A stretch of 18,416 bases of DNA, taken from Nanobdellota archaeon. Lineage in GTDB: Archaea > Nanobdellota > Nanobdellia > Woesearchaeales > JAGLGH01. The stretch is from NCBI GenBank assembly GCA_023144115.1, contig JAGLGH010000309.1, positions 1 to 18,416 of the forward strand, given 5' to 3'. This document shows positions 1 to 6,870 of the stretch, piece after piece; position 1 is the stretch's first letter, and each line of letters opens with the position of its first letter. A program made the position numbers and the translations under genes. The notes below the pieces were generated by a model, which was not told the origin of the DNA, ran no database searches, and was given only the letters and a program-made list of their open reading frames with translations.

Positions 1-147
1 TTCTTTGAATTCCTTAGCTAATTGTTGAACTCTACGTTCTGTTATTCCATAGATTTTTGCTAATTCCTGGGGTTTAATTTTGAAAAAATCAAAACCCTTA
101 CCCAACCCAAACACATATAAATAATGCCCAAATATATAATTACCCAT
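1..147 (-). CDS. Helix-turn-helix protein, N-terminal part only (runs off the window)
   Basis: Reading the minus strand leftward from an ATG at 147-145 gives 49 open codons to the window edge. The last 27 or so residues have the pattern of a helix-turn-helix: KPQELAKIYGITERRVQQLA has the spacing of two helices joined by a turn at YGIT, as in small DNA-binding domains of regulators and of transposase N-termini. The rest is outside the window, so regulator and transposase cannot be told apart. The start is uncertain. The ATG lies one base from the divergent pyrG start, and in-frame GTG (112-114) and TTG (103-105) codons follow an AT-rich TATA-like stretch, so the true start may be one of these. 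Only the HTH-like part is supported. Confidence 0.5.
   Translation of the reverse strand, partial: MGNYIFGHYLYVFGLGKGFDFFKIKPQELAKIYGITERRVQQLAKEFKE
112..122 (+). promoter_or_regulatory. Probable TATA box of pyrG
   Basis: The run CACATATAAAT is centred about 31 bases before the pyrG ATG. This is the distance expected for an archaeal TATA element serving a leaderless or nearly leaderless transcript, and no Shine-Dalgarno sequence precedes the ATG. It lies inside the divergent reading frame on the other strand. Confidence 0.5.
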
Positions 148-148
148 T

Positions 149-1756
149 ATGACAAATAAAAAAGATACAAAATACATCGTCGTTACAGGCGGAGTTCTTT
201 CAGGTTTAGGAAAAGGTGCAGCAACAGCAGCAATGGGTAGGCTTTTGCGTGATGACAATAAACTTATCACAATCAAATGCGATGGCTATTTAAATGTGGA
301 TCCAGGAACAATGAATCCTATTGAGCATGGAGAAGTCTTTGTGCTTGATGACGGCGGCGAAGTAGATATGGATTTCGGTCACTATGAAAGATTCCTTAAT
401 ATTACCTGCAAGAAGGATTGGAACCTGACTTCTGGAAAGATATTCAATGAGGTTATCAAAAAAGAGAGAGAAGGAAAATATCTTGGTCAGACTATTCAGA
501 TATTTCCTCATGTGATTGATCACATTAGCAACAGAGTTACTGATATTGCAAAAAAAGAACTGGCAGATATAGTCTTTATCGAAATTGGCGGAACTATTGG
601 AGATATTGAGGTCTCATGGTTTATTGAAGCTGCAAAACAGCTAAAAAAAGACGTTGGAAGAGATAATGTGCTATATACTCACCTGACTTATGTCCCTTAT
701 CTCCATAATACTGGCGAACCAAAGACAAAGCCTGCGCAAAGAGATATAGCTCAGCTTGCCCAGATGGGAATATCTCCTGATATTGTACTCTGCAGAAGCA
801 AAGAGCCATTGGAAGAAAAGATTAAGACAAAACTGGAAAGGATGTGCGATATTGATCCTAGTAGAATCATCTCTGCTCCTGATGTTGAGGTCATCTATGA
901 AGTGCCCTTATGGCTTGAGAAACAAGGTCTCCTGGAAATTATCTCAGATAAATTTGGCTTAGCTCCTAAAGGAAATTTCAAGAAATGGAGGACACTTGTT
1001 GACAGGATAAAAACTCCTTACACAAAAGTAAAAGTTGCAATCTGCGGCAAATACACAGACTTAAAGGATTCATATGCAAGCATAATTGAATCACTTGCTC
1101 ATGCTGGAGCTCATCTTGATACAAAGGTTGATTTGAAATGGATTGAGACAACTGATATAGGTCCAAAGGGAAATTCTGTCGAAGACTTATTGTCAGATGT
1201 TAAGGGTATTATCGTGCCTGGAGGTTTTGGAGCAAGAGGCACAGAAGGCAAGATAGAGATTATTAAATATGCAAGAGAGAACAATATGCCCTTCCTTGGC
1301 TTATGCTACGGGCTTCAGCTCGCAGTGGTTGAGTATGCGAGGAATGTCTGCGGCCTTGAAAGAGCAAATTCTTCAGAGATAAATCCTGATAGCCCTCATA
1401 AGGTCATCACAATCATGCCTGAACAGGAGAAGATAAAGACCAAAGGCGCAACAATGAGGATTGGGGCATATGATGCTGAATTAAAGCCAAAAAGCCTTGT
1501 GCAGAAGCTTTACAATCAGGATATTGTTTCAGAGAGGCACAGGCACAGGTATGAGGTAAATCCTGATTATCATGAAATACTTGAGAAAAATGGGCTGGTC
1601 TTATCAGGCATGTCTCCGAACGGCAGGCTTGTTGAATTTATTGAACTTCCAAAACAAAAGTTTTATGTTGCAACCCAGAGCCATCCTGAACTTAAATCCA
1701 GGTTAGAAAAACCTGCGCCATTGTTCTATGGCTTTGTGAAAGCTGTCAATAAATAA
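149..1756 (+). CDS. pyrG: CTP synthase (glutamine hydrolysing)
   Basis: CTP synthase amidates UTP to CTP using ATP and ammonia taken from glutamine, the last step of de novo cytidine nucleotide synthesis in the cytosol. The 535-residue length is normal. The N-terminal synthetase domain shows the P-loop GGVLSGLGKG (about 14-23) and NVDPGTMNPIEHGEVFV (about 49-65). The C-terminal class I glutamine amidotransferase domain has GGFGARG, the nucleophile Cys386 in GLCYGLQ, and the His512/Glu514 pair in SHPELKSR, so both activities look intact. One variation is CDGYLNVDP, where most homologues read DPYINVDP. The gene is monocistronic: a divergent frame lies to the left and a convergent gene on the right. 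Assignment is very secure. Confidence 0.98.
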   Translation: MTNKKDTKYIVVTGGVLSGLGKGAATAAMGRLLRDDNKLITIKCDGYLNVDPGTMNPIEHGEVFVLDDGGEVDMDFGHYERFLNITCKKDWNLTSGKIFNEVIKKEREGKYLGQTIQIFPHVIDHISNRVTDIAKKELADIVFIEIGGTIGDIEVSWFIEAAKQLKKDVGRDNVLYTHLTYVPYLHNTGEPKTKPAQRDIAQLAQMGISPDIVLCRSKEPLEEKIKTKLERMCDIDPSRIISAPDVEVIYEVPLWLEKQGLLEIISDKFGLAPKGNFKKWRTLVDRIKTPYTKVKVAICGKYTDLKDSYASIIESLAHAGAHLDTKVDLKWIETTDIGPKGNSVEDLLSDVKGIIVPGGFGARGTEGKIEIIKYARENNMPFLGLCYGLQLAVVEYARNVCGLERANSSEINPDSPHKVITIMPEQEKIKTKGATMRIGAYDAELKPKSLVQKLYNQDIVSERHRHRYEVNPDYHEILEKNGLVLSGMSPNGRLVEFIELPKQKFYVATQSHPELKSRLEKPAPLFYGFVKAVNK

Positions 1757-1766
1757 GATTATTAGA

Positions 1767-1790
1767 TTCTTTTATTATATTATATTTTTT
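1767..1790 (+). terminator. T-rich terminator candidate after pyrG
   Basis: Ten bases after the pyrG stop the plus strand becomes T-rich, ending in a run of six T. Archaeal RNA polymerase commonly stops at such tracts without a hairpin. The next gene is convergent, which fits termination here. Confidence 0.4.
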
Positions 1791-1808
1791 ACAGAAATAA
1801 ATAGTTTA

Positions 1809-2087
1809 TCAATTATATTCATTATTATGGAGATATTGATATATCTTATAAGCTCCCATTGCCAAAGCCCCTGTAACAATGACTCCAGCTCCAAATATTT
1901 TAGCACGACTATAATCTCCATTAAAATAATAACTTGCTGAATTTATAGCAAGGAGTACAGGAGCAGCTGTTAGCATTGCAAGTACACATTTATGAACTGG
2001 TTTTTCTTCTTTCAGGGATTTTTCAAACTCTTTATCAATAGTTATTTCTTCCAAATTTCTTCTTTTAATTAGCTTGCTTTCTTCCAT
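1809..2087 (-). CDS. Small membrane protein of unknown function, two predicted helices
   Basis: This 92-residue protein is not recognised. It has a charged, Lys/Glu-rich N-terminus (1-31), a first hydrophobic segment around 34-54 (CVLAMLTAAPVLLAINSASY), a short polar loop with DYSRAK, and a second hydrophobic segment around 64-86. This suggests a two-helix integral membrane protein with a cytosolic N-terminal tail. There is no signal-peptide cleavage site and no catalytic motif. It lies 45 bases downstream of the broken caspase-like gene on the same strand and converges on pyrG. No Shine-Dalgarno sequence precedes the ATG, but the upstream spacer has an AT-rich TATAAAGA-like element. Confidence 0.6.
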   Translation of the reverse strand: MEESKLIKRRNLEEITIDKEFEKSLKEEKPVHKCVLAMLTAAPVLLAINSASYYFNGDYSRAKIFGAGVIVTGALAMGAYKIYQYLHNNEYN

Positions 2088-2132
2088 CTGTATTGGTAAT
2101 ATTAATTTCTTTATAATTCTTTGGATTCTTTG

Positions 2133-2525
2133 CTACTCCTCAGTTAAATATAATCTGGAAGAATCAGCATTCTGCCATCTTAATTGAGGTGTTTCTGATC
2201 CCTCTGACTTAATACGTTCAGGGCATGGATACATAAAACCCTCTTTCAAACCTATATTATTTATTCTTTCTATGCTTGTAGTTTCATATACTGCTTCATC
2301 AAATGCTTGTTCAATTGTTTTTTTAGGATTAAGAATATTTGAGAATAAAAAATGGGAAAAATATGCTCCTACATTATCCATATGTCCGTAACTTTTTTCT
2401 TTCCTATTTGCATTTGACATTCCAATATTTCTTCCATATCCCATTCTTTGGGCAAATCCGCCTGAATGACATTGCGCAAAATAAAAAAATCCAAAGTTTA
2501 CAGGTAAACTTACCTTTTTCTTGTC
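2133..2525 (-). pseudogene. C-terminal remnant of a caspase-like (clan CD) cysteine peptidase
   Basis: From the first Met (codon at 2444-2442) the frame encodes 103 residues, but it stays open 27 codons further upstream, to an in-frame TGA at 2528-2526. That stretch includes FYFAQCHSGGFAQR, the strand plus catalytic Cys-Ser/Gly-Gly-Phe motif of caspase-like and C13-like peptidases, with Cys at 2469-2471. Later segments fit the same fold: GAYFSHFLFSNI, IEQAFDEAVYE and a SETPQLRW tail. There is no start codon between the TGA and the catalytic Cys, and the N-terminal half that carries the catalytic His is absent. A TATA-preceded ATG at 2529-2527 lies one base out of frame. The best reading is a truncated, possibly also frameshifted, gene; an annotation from Met2444 would miss the catalytic motif. 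Confidence 0.6.
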
Positions 2526-2549
2526 TCATATTAATCGATAATGCTTAAT

Positions 2550-2562
2550 CTTTTATAAAAAT
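2550..2562 (-). promoter_or_regulatory. TATA-like element upstream of the caspase remnant
   Basis: On the minus strand the sequence TTTTTATAAAAGA is centred 27 bases before an ATG at 2529-2527. That ATG opens a 41-codon frame (starting MRQEKGKF) shifted by one base relative to the caspase-like frame. The spacing is right for a leaderless start, suggesting that a promoter survives although the reading frame is broken. Confidence 0.4.
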
Positions 2563-2632
2563 ATTTAAACATTAATCAATTTATAATCTGATTGAAATAA
2601 ATAATTCTTATGAGTTAGCAAATCTTTTTTAC

Positions 2633-2676
2633 GAAAGCTTTAAAAACATTAGGGAATCCCTTAATTTACTAAGGGG
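2633..2676 (+). promoter_or_regulatory. Promoter and ribosome binding site of secF-secD
   Basis: A TATA-like GCTTTAAAAAC lies at 2637-2647, preceded by a purine-rich stretch that could serve as a BRE. AAGGGG at 2671-2676, six bases before the ATG at 2683, can act as a Shine-Dalgarno sequence. The predicted leader is short, about 10-15 bases. Confidence 0.45.
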
Positions 2677-2682
2677 AAAAAT

Positions 2683-3726
2683 ATGTCAGAAGATAAAAAA
2701 GGAATTAAATCACAACTAATGCATTTTTATGAGAAAAAATACAAGATTCTTCTAATAATTCCTATTCTATTGCTAGTGTTAGCAATATCTCAAATAGCAT
2801 TCCAGACCATAACAACAGGAGATTTTCTCTCTAAAGATGTCAGCCTTAAAGGTGGTATGACCATTACAATTCCAACAGAGAAGCCTGTTGATCTCGCGCA
2901 AATTACTGCCTATCTTGAAACTAATTATCCTGCTAATGATATTTCTGTGAGGACTTTGTCCTCTGGGATAGAGCAAAAGGGAATTATTGTCGCAGCAGAT
3001 ATATCTGTTGAAGATAAGGAAAAGGCAGAAAGTTTCATAGTTGACATTGCAGAGCTTACAGACGTGCAAAGAAAAGAATTTTCAATAGAATTCATGGGTT
3101 CAAGCCTGGGTGAAAGTTTCTTTAGGGAGACATTCATTGCAATCTTGCTGGCATTTCTTTTTATGGGCGCAATTGTATTCATGTATTTTGGAGACAGCCT
3201 AATCCATAAGCTGATTGTTGTCGGCATCACTATTGTTGCAGCAATATTGCTTTATTCAGGCTCTGGCATAATCTTTAAGATTCTTGCAGCCATAGCAGTC
3301 ATCGGTCTTATTTTTATGTACATTAGATTCAGCATACCCAGTTTTGCGGTCATACTCGCAGCATTATCAGATATAATAATCACTCTTGCAATTGTAAATA
3401 TGATGGGCATGAAACTGAGCACTGCAGGAATTGCAGCATTCCTCATGCTTATAGGTTATTCTGTTGATACAGACATACTTCTTTCAACAAGAGTGCTTAA
3501 AAGAAAAGAAGGCTCAATCATGGATAGGATATACAGCGCAATGAAGACTGGACTTACAATGAATATCACAACAATGATTGCCCTTACTGTAGGATTAATC
3601 CTGTCGCAGTCTGTAGTGATAAGCCAGATAATGATAATACTTCTTATAGGATTGTGTGTTGATATAGTCAATACATGGATACAGAATGTTGGGATACTCC
3701 GGCTATACCTGGAGGCTAAGAAATGA
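2683..3726 (+). CDS. secF: Protein translocase subunit SecF
   Basis: SecF pairs with SecD in the membrane and uses the ion gradient to help proteins leave the SecYE channel on the outer side. The protein has an N-terminal helix (about 21-40), an extracytoplasmic domain with the family motif DVSLKGGMTITI (52-63), and a C-terminal helical bundle containing MLIGYSVDTDILLSTRVLKR (255-274), typical of archaeal SecF. It has 347 residues, while archaeal SecF is usually near 280-300. The excess appears to be at about 170-214, where two hydrophobic segments (177-193, 196-214) interrupt a region normally continuous from MGAIVF into the F-R-x-x-IPS-AV segment, giving eight rather than six predicted helices. 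The stop codon overlaps the secD start as ATGA. The family call is secure; the insertion is my own alignment by eye. Confidence 0.95.
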   Translation: MSEDKKGIKSQLMHFYEKKYKILLIIPILLLVLAISQIAFQTITTGDFLSKDVSLKGGMTITIPTEKPVDLAQITAYLETNYPANDISVRTLSSGIEQKGIIVAADISVEDKEKAESFIVDIAELTDVQRKEFSIEFMGSSLGESFFRETFIAILLAFLFMGAIVFMYFGDSLIHKLIVVGITIVAAILLYSGSGIIFKILAAIAVIGLIFMYIRFSIPSFAVILAALSDIIITLAIVNMMGMKLSTAGIAAFLMLIGYSVDTDILLSTRVLKRKEGSIMDRIYSAMKTGLTMNITTMIALTVGLILSQSVVISQIMIILLIGLCVDIVNTWIQNVGILRLYLEAKK

Positions 3727-5465
3727 ATATAGATCTCAAGAAGCTATTTCTGAATTTCAGAGTATTGCTGCTAATTGTTTTTCTTGTATTTGCTATAGTA
3801 GCCATATATCCTAATCCTGATGCTAAAGGTGTTGCAATCAGGAATGTTGTAACAAACAGTTCAGCCAGCCTTGCAGGAATGGAAAGCCCAAAGCCAACCA
3901 CCAGGCCTATGGCAAGAGAAGTAATAGAGGCAATAAACCAGAAACCTATAAAGGGTCTTGAAGATTATCATGCTTATACATTAACTTTTGAGATAAACGA
4001 TACTGTCCATATAAAAACAAACAGGAGAATATATACTCTGACCATAAAGCCTGAAATAGAAATAATAGAACTTAATGAGACTGAAGAAAAGGTTTTTGAA
4101 GAGATAGTGCTTGTGAATGAAACTATCAATGGCACAGAAGTTGAAGTCAATAAGACAATAAATGTCACAAAAGAAGTTCCAAAAACAATCACTAATATTC
4201 TTGGTGTTGAGGATATCGGGCTTGGAGTATATGATGCTCCTAATACTAATATCAAGAAAGGCCTTGACCTTCAGGGAGGCACAAGAGTGCTGCTTCAGCC
4301 TGAAGAAGATCTGGATGATGAAGAGATATCAAGGTTGATATATAATCTTGAGCAGAGGCTTAATGTATATGGATTAAGTGATATAGTATTGAGAAAATCT
4401 TCTGATATCAGCGGCAGCCAGTATATACTTATCGAGATTGCAGGAGCAAATCAGGAAGAAGTTAAGGAACTTCTTGCCAAGCAGGGCAAATTTGAAGCAA
4501 AGATAGGCAATGAGACTATATTCATTGGCGGCAAAAAAGATGAGTTAGGAGTTTCATATGTATGCCACAGTGCAGATTGTTCAGGCATTGACCCACAGTA
4601 TGGGTGCAGGCAGACTGGAGATGGCTCTTGGGTATGCAGATTTTCATTCTCTATTTCAGTAAAGCCTGCAGCAGCAGAGCGCCAGGCAGATATCACAAGA
4701 GAGATAGCAGTTTTAACTGACGAAAATGGAGAAGAATATCTTGAAGAAAAGCTTGTGCTTTACCTTGACGATGCGCAGGTTGATGAGCTTAATATAGGAG
4801 CAGATCTTAGAGGCAGAGCTGTGACTGATATATCAATCAGCGGGTCAGGCGCAGGAGCTACTGAACAGGAAGCAGTCTATAATGCACTGGCAAATATGAA
4901 AAGGCTTCAGACAATACTTGATACTGGCAGCCTTTCAGTAAAGCTTAATATTGTCAAGACAGATACAATTTCTCCTCTATTGGGAGAAGAATTTCTTAAG
5001 AACACTATCATGATAGGTATTTTTGCCTTATTGTCAGTCGCTATTGTTATTCTTGTGAGATACAAGAAGTTAAAGATAGCTCTTCCAATGACTGGAATCA
5101 TGCTTTCAGAGGTCATAATGATCCTTGGGTTCGCTTCCCTTGTCGGATGGAACCTTGACCTTGCAGCTATTGCAGGTATAATAATCGCAGTAGGCACAGG
5201 AGTTGATCACCTGATTGTTATTACAGACGAAACACTCAAAGGAGAATCATCACATTCATATAACTGGAAGAGCAAGATTAAGAAAGCATTCTTTATAATT
5301 ATGGCTGCTTATTTCACAACATGCGCAGGTATGCTTCCTCTTTGGTTTGCAGGAGCAGGACTTCTCAAAGGCTTTGCATTTACTACATTAGTGGGCATAT
5401 CAATCGGTGTCTTTATAGCCAGACCTGCTTATGCTGCTATTATTGAGCAGTTATTAAAAGATTGA
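3723..5465 (+). CDS. secD: Protein translocase subunit SecD
   Basis: This is the partner of SecF in the accessory translocation complex. Its 580 residues show an N-terminal helix (about 9-29), a PDZ-like segment (35-90), GLDLQGGTRVLL (180-191), the extracytoplasmic P1 domain, IGADLRGRAVTDI (358-370), and a six-helix bundle with AVGTGVDHLIVITDE (489-503) and AGMLPLWFAGAGLLKGFAF. The order and the 4-base overlap with secF indicate one transcript and probable translational coupling. Two features stand out. Five N-x-T sequons (Asn118, 132, 136, 143, 147) cluster in an acidic, low-complexity linker predicted to face outward. Four cysteines (281, 286, 295, 305) lie close together in P1 and could form disulfides or bind metal. 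Identification is very secure. Confidence 0.96.
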   Translation: MNIDLKKLFLNFRVLLLIVFLVFAIVAIYPNPDAKGVAIRNVVTNSSASLAGMESPKPTTRPMAREVIEAINQKPIKGLEDYHAYTLTFEINDTVHIKTNRRIYTLTIKPEIEIIELNETEEKVFEEIVLVNETINGTEVEVNKTINVTKEVPKTITNILGVEDIGLGVYDAPNTNIKKGLDLQGGTRVLLQPEEDLDDEEISRLIYNLEQRLNVYGLSDIVLRKSSDISGSQYILIEIAGANQEEVKELLAKQGKFEAKIGNETIFIGGKKDELGVSYVCHSADCSGIDPQYGCRQTGDGSWVCRFSFSISVKPAAAERQADITREIAVLTDENGEEYLEEKLVLYLDDAQVDELNIGADLRGRAVTDISISGSGAGATEQEAVYNALANMKRLQTILDTGSLSVKLNIVKTDTISPLLGEEFLKNTIMIGIFALLSVAIVILVRYKKLKIALPMTGIMLSEVIMILGFASLVGWNLDLAAIAGIIIAVGTGVDHLIVITDETLKGESSHSYNWKSKIKKAFFIIMAAYFTTCAGMLPLWFAGAGLLKGFAFTTLVGISIGVFIARPAYAAIIEQLLKD

Positions 5466-5512
5466 AAATGATTTTCGCAGAATTTTTAGATTATTTTAAT
5501 CATTCATGATAA

Positions 5513-5526
5513 CTTATTTAAATAAT
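5513..5526 (+). promoter_or_regulatory. TATA box for a probably leaderless methyltransferase gene
   Basis: CTTATTTAAATAAT is centred about 26 bases before the ATG at 5546, and no Shine-Dalgarno sequence is present. This indicates a separate promoter rather than read-through from secD. Confidence 0.5.
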
Positions 5527-5545
5527 ATTATATTCTTATGATTAA

Positions 5546-6430
5546 ATGAACAATTTAAACGAAGATTATGGTCATGAATTAGAAATTTTGTTTAATCAGT
5601 TGAATCCCTTAATTTATCAGTATATATTAGCAAATTTAAGAACCAGCCTGTCTTCAATAGGCTTTTCCCAGAATTTTATCACTAATTTAAGCGATAATCT
5701 GAAGAAAAAGAATTTTAATGATTTTTATGATAAATTTAATTCAGAACTAAAAAGTGTATATGATATTGGGTTTTTTCAGGAGAAAGTGCCAGAGTACTTT
5801 AATAAAGAAGTTGTGCCTCATATTCCCATGTCAAATAAATTATTAGATGTTGGCTGTGGTACAGGGATATTATTGCATACAATATCAAATAATCCAAAAT
5901 TTAATTTACTTACTGGAATTGATATAAAGGAATACCCTGAATGGCAAAAATTTAAAAAATCAAATATTGAATATTTAGTGGTACAGGAAAATGAATCCCA
6001 TAAATTTATAAAAAAACAAAAACCTGATAATGTTGTTCTATCATGGGTGCTGCATCATATGGATAATGATGAACAGATAAAATATTTGAAAATTTTATAT
6101 TCAGAATTACCTCCCAAAGCAAAAATAATTATTCTTGAAGATTCCTACTCTACTATCAGGATTCCTGAAACTGGGGCAGATATTCACGAATCTTTTATGA
6201 AATGGAATACTGCAGAAAGAAGACTAATTATGTCAATATATGACTGGATAGCAAACCGATTATTAGCAAGACGCAAAACAGTTCCAATGCCATTCTCATA
6301 TAGGTCATTAGAAGGATGGGAATCTTTGTGTGAAAAAATTGGATTTAAAATAACTTATTCTGGTTTCATAGGTTTTCCTGATAAAAGGGATATTAATACA
6401 CCCCAAAGTATATTGGTCATAGAAAAATAA
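5546..6430 (+). CDS. Class I SAM-dependent methyltransferase
   Basis: This is a 294-residue cytosolic protein with a Rossmann-type methyltransferase core in its middle. Motif I is LLDVGCGTG (99-107), the acidic end of strand 2 is TGIDIKEYPE (about 123-132), and the motif IV/post-I region is NVVLSWVLHHMDNDEQ (about 157-172), followed by the KIIILEDSYS strand. About 95 residues before the core are mostly helical and Asn/Leu-rich. The C-terminal 90 residues (from about TGADIHES) include a conserved-looking PMPFSYRSLEGWESLCEKIGF segment that may form the substrate pocket. The HHM motif and the C-terminal region resemble small-molecule methyltransferases rather than rRNA methylases. The substrate cannot be inferred and neighbours give no clue. 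Confidence 0.8.
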   Translation: MNNLNEDYGHELEILFNQLNPLIYQYILANLRTSLSSIGFSQNFITNLSDNLKKKNFNDFYDKFNSELKSVYDIGFFQEKVPEYFNKEVVPHIPMSNKLLDVGCGTGILLHTISNNPKFNLLTGIDIKEYPEWQKFKKSNIEYLVVQENESHKFIKKQKPDNVVLSWVLHHMDNDEQIKYLKILYSELPPKAKIIILEDSYSTIRIPETGADIHESFMKWNTAERRLIMSIYDWIANRLLARRKTVPMPFSYRSLEGWESLCEKIGFKITYSGFIGFPDKRDINTPQSILVIEK

Positions 6431-6458
6431 CAGATTGCTGTACTATTTGTGGTTAATT

Positions 6459-6836
6459 TCACAGTTTGACAGTTTCTGCAGGAATCTTTTTATCAAATAT
6501 TTCATAAATCAGTTGATCTTTTTTCTGCTGATTATCCTCATAAGGGACCATATATTCTTTAGGAACAAAGAATTTTTTCTGCTGATTATCATAGACTATC
6601 TGATAATTGCTTTCATCAAAATCAGGTTTATGGTATGCTGTATAATATCCTCCTGCAAACCCAATGCCCATGCATAAGATTGATACTTTCACATACCTAC
6701 TAACTAGTTTCCTTAAGGGTTCTGTAACAAGCATATGTTCAACTGTCATATATGAGGAGATAATCCTGGGCTTTATATCTATATACCATAATTTTTCGAA
6801 AGATTTCCGAACAAAAAACTTTTTTACATAAACCAA
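6459..6836 (-). CDS. Small single-span membrane protein of unknown function
   Basis: This 125-residue frame is convergent with the methyltransferase gene and divergent from the tRNA thiolase gene. One hydrophobic segment (about 50-66, VKVSILCMGIGFAGGYY) follows a basic stretch (LRKLVSRYVK), so the Lys/Asp/Gln-rich C-terminal half probably lies outside the cell. The tail has two copies of DNQQKK 18 residues apart, matching an exact 18-base DNA repeat. The start is doubtful. A good TATA element (TATATAGATATAAAG on the minus strand, 6785-6771) lies about 27 bases before an internal ATG at 6749-6747 (residue 30, MTVEHML), which may be the true start and would give a 96-residue protein. No family is recognised. 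Confidence 0.6.
   Translation of the reverse strand: MVYVKKFFVRKSFEKLWYIDIKPRIISSYMTVEHMLVTEPLRKLVSRYVKVSILCMGIGFAGGYYTAYHKPDFDESNYQIVYDNQQKKFFVPKEYMVPYEDNQQKKDQLIYEIFDKKIPAETVKL
6519..6590. repeat. Exact 18-base direct repeat, in frame, period 54 bases
   Basis: TTTTTTCTGCTGATTATC occurs at 6519-6536 and 6573-6590, exactly 54 bases (18 codons) apart and in the same frame of the minus-strand gene, giving DNQQKK twice. It looks like a short internal duplication of coding sequence. Confidence 0.8.
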
Positions 6837-6849
6837 AAGTTATAATAAT
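6837..6849 (+). promoter_or_regulatory. TATA box for a leaderless tRNA thiolase gene
   Basis: AGTTATAATAATG lies about 27 bases before the ATG at 6871, with no Shine-Dalgarno sequence between. The spacing fits a leaderless archaeal transcript. Confidence 0.45.
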
Positions 6850-6870
6850 GTCAGCCAATCTTCTCTTAAT

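Noticed and set aside
3974..5197. Open minus-strand frames opposite secD (for example 3974-4255 and 4907-5197)
   Set aside because: They are antisense shadows of a strongly conserved gene, have Ser/Ile/Thr-rich nonsense composition, and lack promoters or ribosome binding sites.
6435..6677. Plus-strand hydrophobic 80-codon frame
   Set aside because: It lies opposite the minus-strand membrane protein, starts five bases after the methyltransferase stop without a binding site, and its Ile/Leu/Phe richness mirrors the Lys/Asn/Asp-rich opposite strand.
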